Shown: positions 1 to 9,222 of the stretch, one piece after another | Position numbering within the stretch: position 1 is the first letter of the stretch | Layout of the letters: every line of letters starts with the position of its first letter | NCBI GenBank assembly: GCA_000818945.1 | Contig: KN805425.1 | Coordinates: 1 to 53,075 of the forward strand | Length of the DNA: 53,075 nucleotides | Source: Schizochytrium sp. CCTCC M209059 | Taxonomy: Eukaryota > Sar > Bigyra > Thraustochytrida > Thraustochytriidae | Reading direction: 5' to 3' | Translations under genes and position numbers: made by a program | Notes under the pieces: model-generated | Told to the model about the DNA's origin: nothing | Databases searched by the model: none | Seen by the model: the letters and a program-made list of their open reading frames with translations, nothing else

Positions 1-503
1 CACTTGCAGCGGTTGCCGGCGTGATCGTACTGCTGGCGACAAATGTCTTGCTGCAGTTCACAGATGGTAAAGTTGCGAGCGTTGCACTCGATGAGCTGAT
101 CACGGGTGCCGTCAAAAGCTTCGCAAAGGGGATCACCGTAGCACTTGCACTTTTGACAGCAGGTATCTTCGGTGTCAGCGTAGGTAATGGAGATTTCAAA
201 GATGGCAGAGTCGGACGCATTGGGCGTGAAACCAGAGCATCCGCCAGAGATAACATCAGTATCACAGTAGGCCGACTCGATCAAAGTGGTGCTGCACACC
301 GCCTCGGTGGTGGACTCGAGCGCGTTACCGCAGCAGCCGCCCATGTCAAAGCTCACAGAGCCACATCCCGGGTTCCCAAAGCTGCCCCAGGTCAGCGAAT
401 CGAGCTCGTCAGTCGTGCACGAGTCTGTCTGGGCATGCGCCAGCGCTGCGACAACGGCAACAACAACAGCGTATGCCGAGGCGGCTCGCGAGGAGCCCGC
501 CAT
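1..503 (-). CDS. Array copy 1: secreted Cys-rich VWD-like protein, 5' part only
   Basis: The first 167 codons are visible; the gene runs off the left edge, so its 3' end is missing because of the window and not because of a defect. The ATG at 503 opens an Ala/Val-rich signal peptide ending near AHAQ, followed by TDSC, as in copies 3 and 4. Then come the conserved CCGN cysteine pair, a spacer, the CCQKCKCYGDPLCEAFDG block and the HAGNRCK motif, where the window ends. These match the first module of the full-length copies. Positions 1 to about 178 are almost identical in DNA to 3,452-3,630 of copy 2, whereas the more N-terminal codons differ clearly, so the shared stretch looks like a recent exchange. 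An extracellular or surface role is inferred from the signal peptide only. Confidence 0.85.
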   Translation of the reverse strand, partial: MAGSSRAASAYAVVVAVVAALAHAQTDSCTTDELDSLTWGSFGNPGCGSVSFDMGGCCGNALESTTEAVCSTTLIESAYCDTDVISGGCSGFTPNASDSAIFEISITYADTEDTCCQKCKCYGDPLCEAFDGTRDQLIECNARNFTICELQQDICRQQYDHAGNRCK

Positions 504-546
504 GGTCTTTGCGCTTGCACGTGTGGTTGCGCCTCGCTTCCTTTAT

Positions 547-556
547 GGATTTGCTT
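547..556 (-). promoter_or_regulatory. Shared upstream element AAGCAAATCC (copy 1, proximal)
   Basis: The coding strand reads AAGCAAATCC about 45 bases upstream of the copy 1 ATG. Close variants occur upstream of copies 2, 3, 5 and 7. The function is inferred from recurrence only. Confidence 0.3.
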
Positions 557-582
557 CACTACCTTCGCCTGTAGAGAGTTTT

Positions 583-592
583 GGATTTGCTT
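583..592 (-). promoter_or_regulatory. Shared upstream element AAGCAAATCC (copy 1, distal)
   Basis: A second exact AAGCAAATCC about 80 bases upstream of the copy 1 ATG. It abuts a TTGC/TCGA microsatellite, so chance similarity is possible. Confidence 0.25.
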
Positions 593-657
593 GCGTTTGC
601 TTGCTTGCATGCTTACTTGCTTGCTTGCTCGCTCGTTCGCTCGATCGATCGATCGAT
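591..657. repeat. Compound TTGC / TCGA tetranucleotide microsatellite
   Basis: Runs of TTGC with TTAC and CTCG variants pass into a TCGATCGATCGATCGA block, which is self-complementary. It lies in the presumed 5' untranslated or promoter region of copy 1. Confidence 0.8.
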
Positions 658-1753
658 TCACTTCCCGGTCAATTGATGGATGGAAGGTCTTCTCTCTTCC
701 ACACTATAAAGGCTTCTCTCCTGTACCTCAATCATGCACCTCGTATCTATTTAGCAGATGCGGTCCTGGTACGGCTCGTGCTCTCACCGAAATCCCAGTC
801 TTTGCGCGACTCCCGTCACGTCTCGCAGGCGCGCGGGCGGCCATGCATCCGGCCACTTCGAGGGAACTCTTTCGCACCTTTCTCGCGCATCCAGGTTGGC
901 ATGCCCGTGATTGACGCGACGCGACGCAGCGTCCTTCTCTGCAATTGGGGCTGAATCGAGCGTGGCTGAGGCTCGCACGCCGCGGCGCCATCATATTTAG
1001 CGTTCTATTCGGACAATATTTCACCCCTTTCTTCAACCAACATTCAAACAAAAAGAAAAGCAATCAATCAATAGAGCGAACAAATAATTCAAGAAGAAAA
1101 GCTGACGGTGACAATGGAGCGTCTTCTTTCTGCATCCTCCTTCTCCGTGAGCTTCCCCGCGTCGGAAGTAGGCGCCACGCACTCATGGTCTGTCGCGGCA
1201 TCTAGCTCCTGCATTGCGACGTGATGCGATGTGATGCGCTGCAATGCAATGAGTGAGGGCAGAAGAGCTGCAGCTGCATCAAGCGTCGGTTTCTGGGCTA
1301 GCACTAGACAGTGACGAGGCAAAAGGTCTTTCCCTTCTTTGATTTTTCTCTTACTGTCTACACGGTTTCCGGCGGCCAGACCGTGCAGAATAGCGAGCGG
1401 CTGCGAGAGTCGTGCAGGATCGCGGGGCTGGGGATGCATTTGTGCTTGGAAAAAGTCAGGGCTTCCGCGGCGTCCTTCAAACTTTATTCGTTCATTCAAT
1501 CATACATCCGCCCCTCGCTATCGCACGCAGCGCAGCCCGAAGGCCTGGTCCTGCCTCGAATCCGACCTCCCACACCCCGCTTTTGTTAGCTCCCCCATCC
1601 ACTCGCTCCCCAACCCGCCCAGCGAGCCACTCCACGACTCCCCTTCAGAAAGTTGCGCGAAAATGCCTCGGCCGCGAGGATCCTTTCCGGGCCCACCGCG
1701 GCACAAGGCTCGCGAGGTCGTGGCGTCCGGCCGGACGATGCACGAAGACGGGT

Positions 1754-1797
1754 AAGCCAAGCCAAGCCAAGCCAAGCCGAGCCAAGCCAAGTCAAGC
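1754..1797. repeat. AAGCC pentanucleotide repeat
   Basis: About eight near-perfect units of AAGCC, with one AAGCCG variant and one AAGTC variant, in noncoding DNA. Confidence 0.85.
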
Positions 1798-2136
1798 TCC
1801 ATTCGAATTTCTCTTCCCGTTCAGCAAGCCGCGCGCCCGCAGCTGGAACGCCCACAGCTGAATCCGACCTGCTCGTTGCCATGGTTACGGCTGTCGAACT
1901 GTAAAAGACAGTAACAGCAAAGGCGAAAGAGCGATTTACGCGCTGCTAGCCACACTCCTGCTCCGGCGATTATCTTCTTGATTGATGGCCGCGGGATGGA
2001 TGAGTGGATGCGCGGCGGAGGCTCGGTGGAAGGGCGGCGGGCCTCGAACGCGGGTGGCGACAAAAAAAGGAGAAGCACGGCTTGTAGGGAGGAACTGCGA
2101 GACATGCCATGTGACTAATTTGATTGACTGTTTCGG

Positions 2137-2173
2137 TGATTGATTGATTGAACGATTGATTGATCAATCGATT
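2137..2173. repeat. TGAT tetranucleotide repeat with inverted end
   Basis: TGATTGATTGATTG, a short interruption, then GATTGATTGATCAATCGATTG. The TGATCA core makes a short dyad. It sits about 90 bases past the copy 2 stop. Confidence 0.7.
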
Positions 2174-2260
2174 GGTGGACACGATAAACGAAGATGGTTC
2201 TGTTGGATTGGGTTGGGCAAGGAGCCAGCCTGTGCCACCAGCCAGCAAGGCAGGGACCGT

Positions 2261-3947
2261 CTACGAGGCGTCTTCGCAGCCAACGTCGTTGTAGTTGTAG
2301 GTCATTGAGACGTTGAAGCCGAAGTTGGCCATGCAGGTAGCCTCCACATTCGTGCTCGAGGGACAAGCGCCGTCCTCGTCCAGAACGTCGCATTGCTCGA
2401 AACGAATCGGGTACGTAAACAGCGGCCAGTACGTCGAGTCGTACGCAGGGATCAGAAGCTCGCCATTGCAAGGCAGCAAGTTCGAGGGAATGAAGAAGAG
2501 TTCCTCCCAGCCATCGCCAGCGTCGTATTGCACGGAGACACCCACGATGCAGGCATCAATCTCGTCGCGCGAGCCATACTCGGAGACAGAGCTGGCGCAG
2601 TAGCTGCTCACCGAGCTGCGATCGCCCGCCGAGCCGTAGTTCTCCACGATGGCGTAGTACCCGTCCGTTTCGCCAAGATCCTCACAGGCAGTGAGAAAGT
2701 CACTGTCGGACTCGGTGGCCTGCTTCATGGGCAGCAGCGCCGTGCACACAGCCTTGGTCCAGGCAGCGGCCGTCTTCTTGGCGGTGCTCTTGGTGATCTT
2801 GCTCACGCACTTGCTCACCGTGTATGGCTGATTGGCAATCTCGCACCAGCTCTCAATGCCAAGATCAATCTGGTCCGGAGTGCACGAGCCACTTGGAGAG
2901 GCAGTTGTAGTATCCCTCGGGGTTGTCGACGTTGGAGCCACTGAGCTGCTCGGAGTCAATGGAACCAGTAAAGCAAAACCCGTCGCCAGAAGTGCGTCCT
3001 TGAGTATCCGTGACATTCTCAATGTCAAGACGAGAGCGGGTTGCGTCGATGGCCTTGGTGCAAATGACTTCAGCGTAGATGCCAAGCGACTCGTCACCAA
3101 CGTGCCAGTGAATGCTCACATCGTCTGGAATCGTGACGGACCATGTCGAAGGAATGCTCGAAGCGCTGGAAGGAAGCTGCCACGCAGCGGCGGCGCCGTC
3201 CGTGCCAACATCGCGGGGGTCGTAGTCGAAGCAGGTATCCGAGTTGATTTGGAAAGGCTCGCTGTAGGATGGGAGAAGGATCATGGCATCGGTCTGGACA
3301 CCACGCTCGCCAACGAGCGAGGAGATGGACATGTCATCCACGTTGAGCATGACTAGCTCCAGCTGGCCGCTCACGTTGTAGTCGGCCTGGCATGGAGAGC
3401 CACTTTCGAGGTTGGAGGTCCACCACGGATAGTTGAGGTTCCCTTTGAGCCACTTGCAGCGGTTGCCGGCGTGATCGTACTGCTGGCGACAAATGTCTTG
3501 CTGCAGTTCACAGGTGGTAAAGTTGCGAGCGTCGCACTCGATGAGCTGGTCACGGGTGCCGTCGAAAGCTTCGCAAAGGGGATCACCGTAGCACTTGCAC
3601 TTTTGACAACAGGTATCTTCGGTGTCAGCGTAGGTGACGTTGATTTCAAAAGTCAGCGTGTCGGACGCATTGGGCGTGAAATCGGTGCAGCCACCATCAA
3701 TAAGAGTGGTATCGCAATATGCAGTTTCAAAGGTCGTGGAACTGCAAACAGCGTCGCTAGAAGTCGACAATACATTGCCGCAGCATCCGCCCATGTCAAA
3801 GGCCATGAGGCCACATCCGGGAAAGGCAGAATCTTGCCAGGAGACAATGTTTGCGCTGGTCGAGCATGTGCTCGTTTGGGCCTTTGTGCTACGCAAAATG
3901 AGCGTGGCTATCGTCATCGCCATCGCAGCGGTTTGCAGCATCTTCAT
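2261..3947 (-). pseudogene. Array copy 2: internally deleted, frameshifted VWD-like gene
   Basis: The ATG at 3,947 starts a signal peptide (MKMLQTAAMAM...) and the complete first VWD-like module, including CKCYGDPLCEAFDG and HAGNRCKW. Near NVDNPEGYYNCLS the sequence jumps directly to the final part of the second module (SGSCTPDQIDLGIESWC). Compared with copy 3, about 587 residues (about 1.76 kb) are missing. The join leaves one extra base, so the first frame ends at a TGA at 2,865-2,867 after 360 codons. The C-terminal part continues in another frame to TAG at 2,261. Downstream codons remain well conserved (WTKAVC, PIRFEQC), so the event looks recent. The 360-residue frame could still make a secreted one-module protein. 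A sequencing error could explain the single-base shift but not the deletion. Confidence 0.75.
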
Positions 3948-4703
3948 GGCTGCCAATGTAGGCGAGAGAGGGAGGGTCTGGAACGTGCTGCAGCTCTTTC
4001 TTACTCGCTCTTGTGGTGCTTTCTTTTTCGGGTTTGCTTCTTCATCGATCGAGTTTTGTGTCGTTGCCCACGGGCACTGCGGCGACATCCATACGGTCTG
4101 AGTTTATATGTGCTGATATATTTCTCTGGCAAAAGGCCATGGTGTTTGTTCGTTCATGTATTGGCAGGGATTACGCTCTCATCGAAAGTGACCTTGAGAA
4201 CACATCGGTCGCACTACGCCTCGAAGAACTGTGACATGGGTCGGCTCGCTTAAAAGGGCATATTATGGTTTGAGTCGCAGAACCCGCCACATTGTGTCTG
4301 TGTCTCCGGTTTTTCAGCTTCGACCTACCAGTAAGGTTGGAGTGGACTCGCATTTGTGTCTCTATTGGCCAATCCGGGGTGGGCAAGAGCGCTTGGCAAG
4401 CTGCGGAAAGGCGAGCTTTCCTGGTGGGCAGCATTGGCTAAGCTAGACGCTGAGAAGCTTTTGGGCAAAATGTCTTGCTATTCGCGCAAGATCTCGTTGA
4501 GAAGTCAAGGTGACATGGGGTCGAGCTTTCGCGTGAGATCAAGGAGGGGAAAACAAGGACAAATGAGCAGTTGAGCAAGCAAATCATATGAAAGTAGCAC
4601 ATATGCTCACGAACAGAAGTCATAAATTCGATTTCGTGCTCAACCGATTTCGAAGGGATGGTCGAGCTTTGGAAAGACATGCAGATTTCTACCTTTTAGA
4701 AAC
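3948..4703. other. Spacer between copies 2 and 3
   Basis: This is the upstream region of copy 2, at 756 bp the shortest spacer in the array. GGTTTGCTT at 4,031-4,039 matches the element shared with other copies. No convincing open frame and no strong repeat is seen. Confidence 0.55.
4031..4039 (-). promoter_or_regulatory. Shared upstream element AAGCAAACC (copy 2)
   Basis: The coding strand reads AAGCAAACC about 84 bases before the copy 2 ATG, a one-base variant of the copy 1 element. Confidence 0.3.
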
Positions 4704-7700
4704 TTAAGCATCATCCGGGCAACCGATGCTACCGTCGTAGGAAAAGGTGTAGTTGAGGCTGTAGCCAAAGTTGGCCATGCAGCTGGCCTCGACGTTTTCC
4801 GTGGCAAGGCAAGCGCCCTCCTCGTCGAGGACATCGCATTGCTCAAAGCGGATCGGATAGATGAAGAGCGGCCAGTACTTGTTGCTGGCCGGGATCTCGA
4901 GCGAACCGTTGCAGGGGAGCAAGTTCGAGGGAATGAAGAAGGCCTCAGTCCAGTCGCCGCTGCCGTCATCGTACTGGACAGAGATACCACGGATGCAGGC
5001 ATCGATTTCGTCGCGAACACCGTACTCAGACACCGAACTGGCGCAGTAGCTGCTGACCGAGGCGCGGTCACCAGCAGAGCCATAGTTCTCAACAATGGCG
5101 TATGGGTCCTCGGTGGTCTCAGCGAGCTCTTCGCAATCGCGAATGAAGTCGCTGTCGGTCTGCGAAGCCTGCTTCTGGGGAAGAAGCGCCGTGCAGACGG
5201 CAGTGATCCAGCGTTGACCGGTCTTGACGCGGTTGTTGCGCTTGATGCTGTTGACGCACCTGGTCACCGACTTGGGCTGGTTGGCGGTCTCGCACCACCT
5301 CTCAATGCCGAGGTCGATCTGGTCCGGAGTGCAAGCGCCAGACCAGAAGGCCTTGCAGGCAAGGTGGTCGAGCTGCAGGTCCTTGACCTCGCACTCTTCG
5401 GCAAACGAGTTGCTCGTGTACGAGCCACCGTACGAACGGAGGTCGCCGCTCACGCAGTAGCCCCTCGTGTCACTGCGTTCCTGGTTGGTGTCGACAAGGT
5501 GCTCAATGTTAAGACGGTAGCCACCAACGTAGTTCGTGGTCACGGCCTGCGAGTTGACACAGGTGACGCGGAAGAAGATGCCCATGTCACGCTCGTAGAC
5601 GGCCCAGACGCGCTCATCATTACCGTAGCCATCTTCGCCAGAGCCAGTGTAGGTGAGCTCAAAAGCCTCGTCCACCGGCATGCCCGAGACGGTGGTCCAG
5701 CCGGCGAGCTCGCCGTCACCATAGCAGGCTTGAGGATCGAGCATGTATTCGCCCTTGCTCGTGTTGAGGATCATGAGATCGAGGATCGAGCGCTCACCAG
5801 TGTAAAAGCTCAAGTAGTACTTGGGCTCATCAACGTTGTACAGAACAATCTCGTTCTCGCCAGAGTTTTCCCAGTCTGGAAGGCAAGGCGAGCCGTAGGC
5901 GCCAATGTTACCGCGTCGGCTGCCAATGAGGTCCTTGGTCGTCTGGTTCCACACGCACGGGTTGCCGGCATGATCGAGAAGATTGTTGCAAATCTCTTCT
6001 TGCGTGAAGCAGTCCTCGTCACGGGCGTCGCAGACAATGAGCTTTTCGCGCGAGCCGTCAAAGGCCTCACCAAAGGGATCACCCCAGAGCTGGCAGCTCT
6101 CGCAGCAGAACTCCTCACCCTCGACAACAACCTTTTCCAGGCCGAGGGTGAGCTTGGCGTTACGACGCGAGCGTTTAAGTTTGGTGCAGTAGGCACTCGT
6201 GGTGGAGTCAGAGGCGTCACAGAACGGGGTGCTGACCACCAGCTCGCGGCAGGTCTGGCCCTCCTGGCCCGGTAAAAAGTTGTTGGTCTCGCAGCACTGC
6301 TCGCAGAAACCAAGGGTGTGCGTGTCCTGTTCGTTGGTCCCGCACACGGCCGGGGGCACGTCGTCGGTATTTTGCTGGCAAACTTCGCATGGATTGTCAT
6401 CGGGTTCGACGCAAGACGGGCTATCAAACTCTACTGTCGCATTAAGCGAAGGCAGAGGCTTGCATTCGGTGCCTTCATCAGCGACGAGGCACTTGGCGGC
6501 GAGACCACAGCGGCGCAGGCGGATCCGGTTCAGGAAGAGCTCAGGGTAGTCTTCGCCCGTGGCGTTGAGAAAGTCGCCAGCACATGCGGGCACATTGGGT
6601 GGGAAGTAAAAGATGGGAACCCAGGTGCCGTCTTGGTTGGTCTCGACAATCATACCCGAGGCGCAATCAAGGTCATCCAGGATCGTAGTGAACTCGTCGA
6701 GCGAAGAGACGCAGGTATCAGACTGAACGTACTCGTGGGGGATGATGCCCTGGTACTTGGCGGTCTGGGCCCACTCGTACCAGCCTTCTTCGGTGAGCAG
6801 GTTCACGCATTCCTCGACGTACGAGTTCTGCTGGGTAGAGCCGTACGGGAGCAGCGAGTTCATTTGGCAAGCGTAGGTGATCCAGGTCTGTGACTGCTCT
6901 TCATTGGTGCCGGTGCGGAGATCGGTGAGGCAGGTCTCGATCATGTCGCCATAGGTCGAAGCGCCAGAAGAGGCCTGGGTGAACTTGAGCTCGGCGGTCT
7001 CGCACCAGTACTGCTGCCAGCCCAGGACGGTGCGCGGATAGCAGGTATCGTCAGTGAGAGCCTTGCAGGTGTTGGCAAGGTCCGGAAGCTGCTCCGAAAG
7101 GCACTTGAAGTGAAGCGCCACCGAGTTGTCGACGTTGGTGCCGCTGGCCTGCTCCTGGTCGATGACACCAGTGAAGCAAAAGCCGTCGCCGCCGGTGAGA
7201 CCCTGCGTGTTGGTGATGTTCTCGATGTCGAGGCGGGAGCGCTCGGCGCCGATGGCCTTGTTGCAAATGACGTCAGCAAAGACACCGAGGGTCGGGTCGT
7301 TGATGTGCCAGCGGATCTCCACATCGTTGGGGATGCTCACGGTCCACGAGTCCGGGATGGACGAGGCCGAGGCGGGAAGGCCCCAGGCGTTGGCAGCGTT
7401 GGCGGTGCCGACGTCGCGCGGGTCGTAGTTGAAGCAGGTGTCCGAGTTGAGCGTGTAGGCCTCGCTGTCGTCAGAGAGAGTGATGGAGAAGTCGGTCTGG
7501 ACGCCGCGCTCGCCGATGAGGGTGGACATGGAGAGGCCGTCGATCTCGAGGAGGGGGAGCTCCAGCTGGCCAGAGACGCTGTAGTCGGCCTGGCAGGGCG
7601 AGCCGTCCTCGAGGTTGGAGTTCCACCACGGGTAGTTACTGTTACGTTTGAGCCACTTGCACCCGTTACCGGCATGGTCGTTCTGCGCGAGGCAGATCTC

Positions 7701-8141
7701 CTTATTCATTTTGCACGTGGTGAAGTCACGACCATCGCACTCGATCATTTGGTCGGTGGTGCCATCGAAGGCCTCGCAAAGAGGGTCACCATAGCACTTG
7801 CACTTTTCGCAGCAGGTCTCTGTCGAGGAGTAGGCCCACGCAAAGGAGAAGGTGATGGAGTCGCTGGCGCTGGGCGGGTTTTCGACACAGTCGCGGTCCT
7901 CACAGGCAGCGCTCCCAAAGATGACAGTGCTGCATGCGTCTTCAGAGTCTTGCAAGAGGTTACCGCAGCATCCGCCAAAGGAGACAGGAGCTTCGCCGCA
8001 GCCCGAGAGGCTGAGCGTGCTAGTGGTGGACCAGTCGATGGTTTCGATCGAGATCTCGCATGAGTCGGTCTGAGCTTGAGTAGAGAGCGCCAGACATAGA
8101 ACGGCGGCCGCGATGGCGATGCCGCGCTGCATGTAATTCAT
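4704..8141 (-). CDS. Array copy 3: intact secreted two-module VWD-like protein
   Basis: 1,145 residues with no intron. ATGs lie at 8,141 and 8,132; either yields a signal peptide ending near STQAQ (residue 24). Module A runs from about 28 to 580: CCGN at 58-61, a CCEKC knot at 110-114, the core CYGDPLCEAFDG at 116-127, HAGNGCKW at 156-163, then a CKAL...WCET segment near 359-382 and a closing Cys segment near 477-577. Module B, from about 585 to 1,145, repeats the same order: CCETNN near 616, CCESC at 679, LWGDPFGEAFDG at 685-696, HAGNPCVW, CKAF at 929, WCETA at 949. The GDPxxxxFDG core is characteristic of von Willebrand type D domains, although the usual GDPH histidine is replaced. Many NxS/T sequons, no transmembrane segment after the signal, and no GPI-type tail are seen. 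A secreted adhesive or matrix role is inference. Confidence 0.9.
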   Translation of the reverse strand: MNYMQRGIAIAAAVLCLALSTQAQTDSCEISIETIDWSTTSTLSLSGCGEAPVSFGGCCGNLLQDSEDACSTVIFGSAACEDRDCVENPPSASDSITFSFAWAYSSTETCCEKCKCYGDPLCEAFDGTTDQMIECDGRDFTTCKMNKEICLAQNDHAGNGCKWLKRNSNYPWWNSNLEDGSPCQADYSVSGQLELPLLEIDGLSMSTLIGERGVQTDFSITLSDDSEAYTLNSDTCFNYDPRDVGTANAANAWGLPASASSIPDSWTVSIPNDVEIRWHINDPTLGVFADVICNKAIGAERSRLDIENITNTQGLTGGDGFCFTGVIDQEQASGTNVDNSVALHFKCLSEQLPDLANTCKALTDDTCYPRTVLGWQQYWCETAELKFTQASSGASTYGDMIETCLTDLRTGTNEEQSQTWITYACQMNSLLPYGSTQQNSYVEECVNLLTEEGWYEWAQTAKYQGIIPHEYVQSDTCVSSLDEFTTILDDLDCASGMIVETNQDGTWVPIFYFPPNVPACAGDFLNATGEDYPELFLNRIRLRRCGLAAKCLVADEGTECKPLPSLNATVEFDSPSCVEPDDNPCEVCQQNTDDVPPAVCGTNEQDTHTLGFCEQCCETNNFLPGQEGQTCRELVVSTPFCDASDSTTSAYCTKLKRSRRNAKLTLGLEKVVVEGEEFCCESCQLWGDPFGEAFDGSREKLIVCDARDEDCFTQEEICNNLLDHAGNPCVWNQTTKDLIGSRRGNIGAYGSPCLPDWENSGENEIVLYNVDEPKYYLSFYTGERSILDLMILNTSKGEYMLDPQACYGDGELAGWTTVSGMPVDEAFELTYTGSGEDGYGNDERVWAVYERDMGIFFRVTCVNSQAVTTNYVGGYRLNIEHLVDTNQERSDTRGYCVSGDLRSYGGSYTSNSFAEECEVKDLQLDHLACKAFWSGACTPDQIDLGIERWCETANQPKSVTRCVNSIKRNNRVKTGQRWITAVCTALLPQKQASQTDSDFIRDCEELAETTEDPYAIVENYGSAGDRASVSSYCASSVSEYGVRDEIDACIRGISVQYDDGSGDWTEAFFIPSNLLPCNGSLEIPASNKYWPLFIYPIRFEQCDVLDEEGACLATENVEASCMANFGYSLNYTFSYDGSIGCPDDA

Positions 8142-8280
8142 CGTTTTCGTTCTTATTCCCTTTTACTTCTTTCTATTTTCTTTGTTACTTGTTCTTGTGT
8201 TGCAGATAGGCAGGCAGGCAAGCAAGCAATGAGCGCAGGCCCTTCTCGGAGAGAAGGACTCTGCACTCCAGCCAACCAAC

Positions 8281-8317
8281 CGGTCCGTCGGTCGGTCGGT
8301 CGGTCGGTCGGTCGGTG
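8281..8317. repeat. CGGT tetranucleotide repeat
   Basis: About eight GGTC/CGGT units located 140-176 bases upstream of the copy 3 start, directly next to the shared GGTTTGCT element. Confidence 0.85.
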
Positions 8318-8322
8318 TTTTG

Positions 8323-8330
8323 GGTTTGCT
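8323..8330 (-). promoter_or_regulatory. Shared upstream element AGCAAACC (copy 3)
   Basis: Eight bases matching the recurrent AGCAAAYC element, about 180 bases before the copy 3 ATG. It is farther from the start than in the other copies, because the CGGT repeat and a T-rich leader intervene. Confidence 0.25.
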
Positions 8331-8760
8331 GCTGCCTGCCGACCTGCAATCGATTTGGCTTCGCCCACGTGCTGAGGTCTGTCTTTCTGTTTGTGTGTCT
8401 CAGACAGTCTTTAGCCTCTTCGCCTTTCCTTCCAGTGTTCCGCGCCGTATTTTTGGTGCCTGGAAGAAAAATGGACTGTACCTCTCTTAGGAAAAACTCT
8501 AGGCGCAGCCCGACAGGGAGTCCACATTGCGTCCAAAAGAAGAAAAGGAAATGGCGGTCCATTCTTTTCTGTATACTACTATTTCTGCGTTCGTCCCAGC
8601 TTGCGAAAGAATGCGCGTCTACTGCCGTCCCTACGTGCGCCGCTTTCATACGTGTGCAGCAGCCTGTAGCTGGGAAAGTGGACTCTGCGTGGGTGACGGC
8701 TTCTCGTTGCCAACAAAGAAATAAGTCTCGACAAGGAAAGATCGATTGTCTGCACGCGAG

Positions 8761-8810
8761 CGCGGCGCGGCGCGGTGCGGTGCGGTGCGGTGCGGTGCGG
8801 TGCGGTGCGT
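8761..8810. repeat. GCGGT pentanucleotide repeat
   Basis: Six or more perfect GCGGT units preceded by degenerate GCGGC units. Confidence 0.85.
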
Positions 8811-9091
8811 GATGGGTTGTCTCCGCGACGATGTTGAGGGGAAAACGTGACACTAGATGGGCGGTGCGTCGCGGTATTTACTACCCATCTTCAGCTTTTC
8901 CTTTACCTCATTTTTCTGCGGGGACGAAAATGAGGGAAAATGGAGTCCCGCCGCGGAGTGCAGCCCGGCTGTCTGGCTCCCTCAGACTGACGAGGACTTG
9001 CGCGCATAAGTTTCTAGGCGACGCGCCATGCTGTGCAATCAGCCTCTTTAGGGACAAAAGCCGGGAACGTGCTGGAGTGCGAGGGGAAAGC

Positions 9092-9222
9092 GATGGAGTT
9101 GGTGCTATGAACAAGCCGTCGAAAGATGCACGGAATGGTGGGTGGCCTATGAAAAAGACGCAGATCGACAGAGTCAGTGCTATGAAGAATAAGCCGAAAG
9201 ACGCACGGGATAGTTTCCGGTC
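9092..9222. repeat. Diverged 75-bp direct repeat
   Basis: GTGCTATGAA followed by AAGCC..AAAGA.GCACGG starts at 9,102 and recurs at 9,177, exactly 75 bases later, with substitutions and small indels. The period is a multiple of three, but no credible gene contains it. Confidence 0.6.

Larger units (their letters stand above)
504..2260. other. Intergenic spacer between copies 1 and 2
   Basis: This is the upstream region of copy 1. It holds tetranucleotide tracts near 591-657, an AAGCC tract at 1,754-1,797 and TGAT-type repeats near 2,137-2,173. Two copies of GGATTTGCTT lie 44 and 80 bases upstream of the copy 1 start. The open frames here begin at non-ATG codons or are low-complexity, and none resembles a protein family. 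Confidence 0.6.

Noticed and set aside
2261..3947. Copy 2 read as one gene with an intron
   Set aside because: The two halves abut within a few bases at CLS/SGSC, leaving no room for an intron. The missing module is absent from the DNA.
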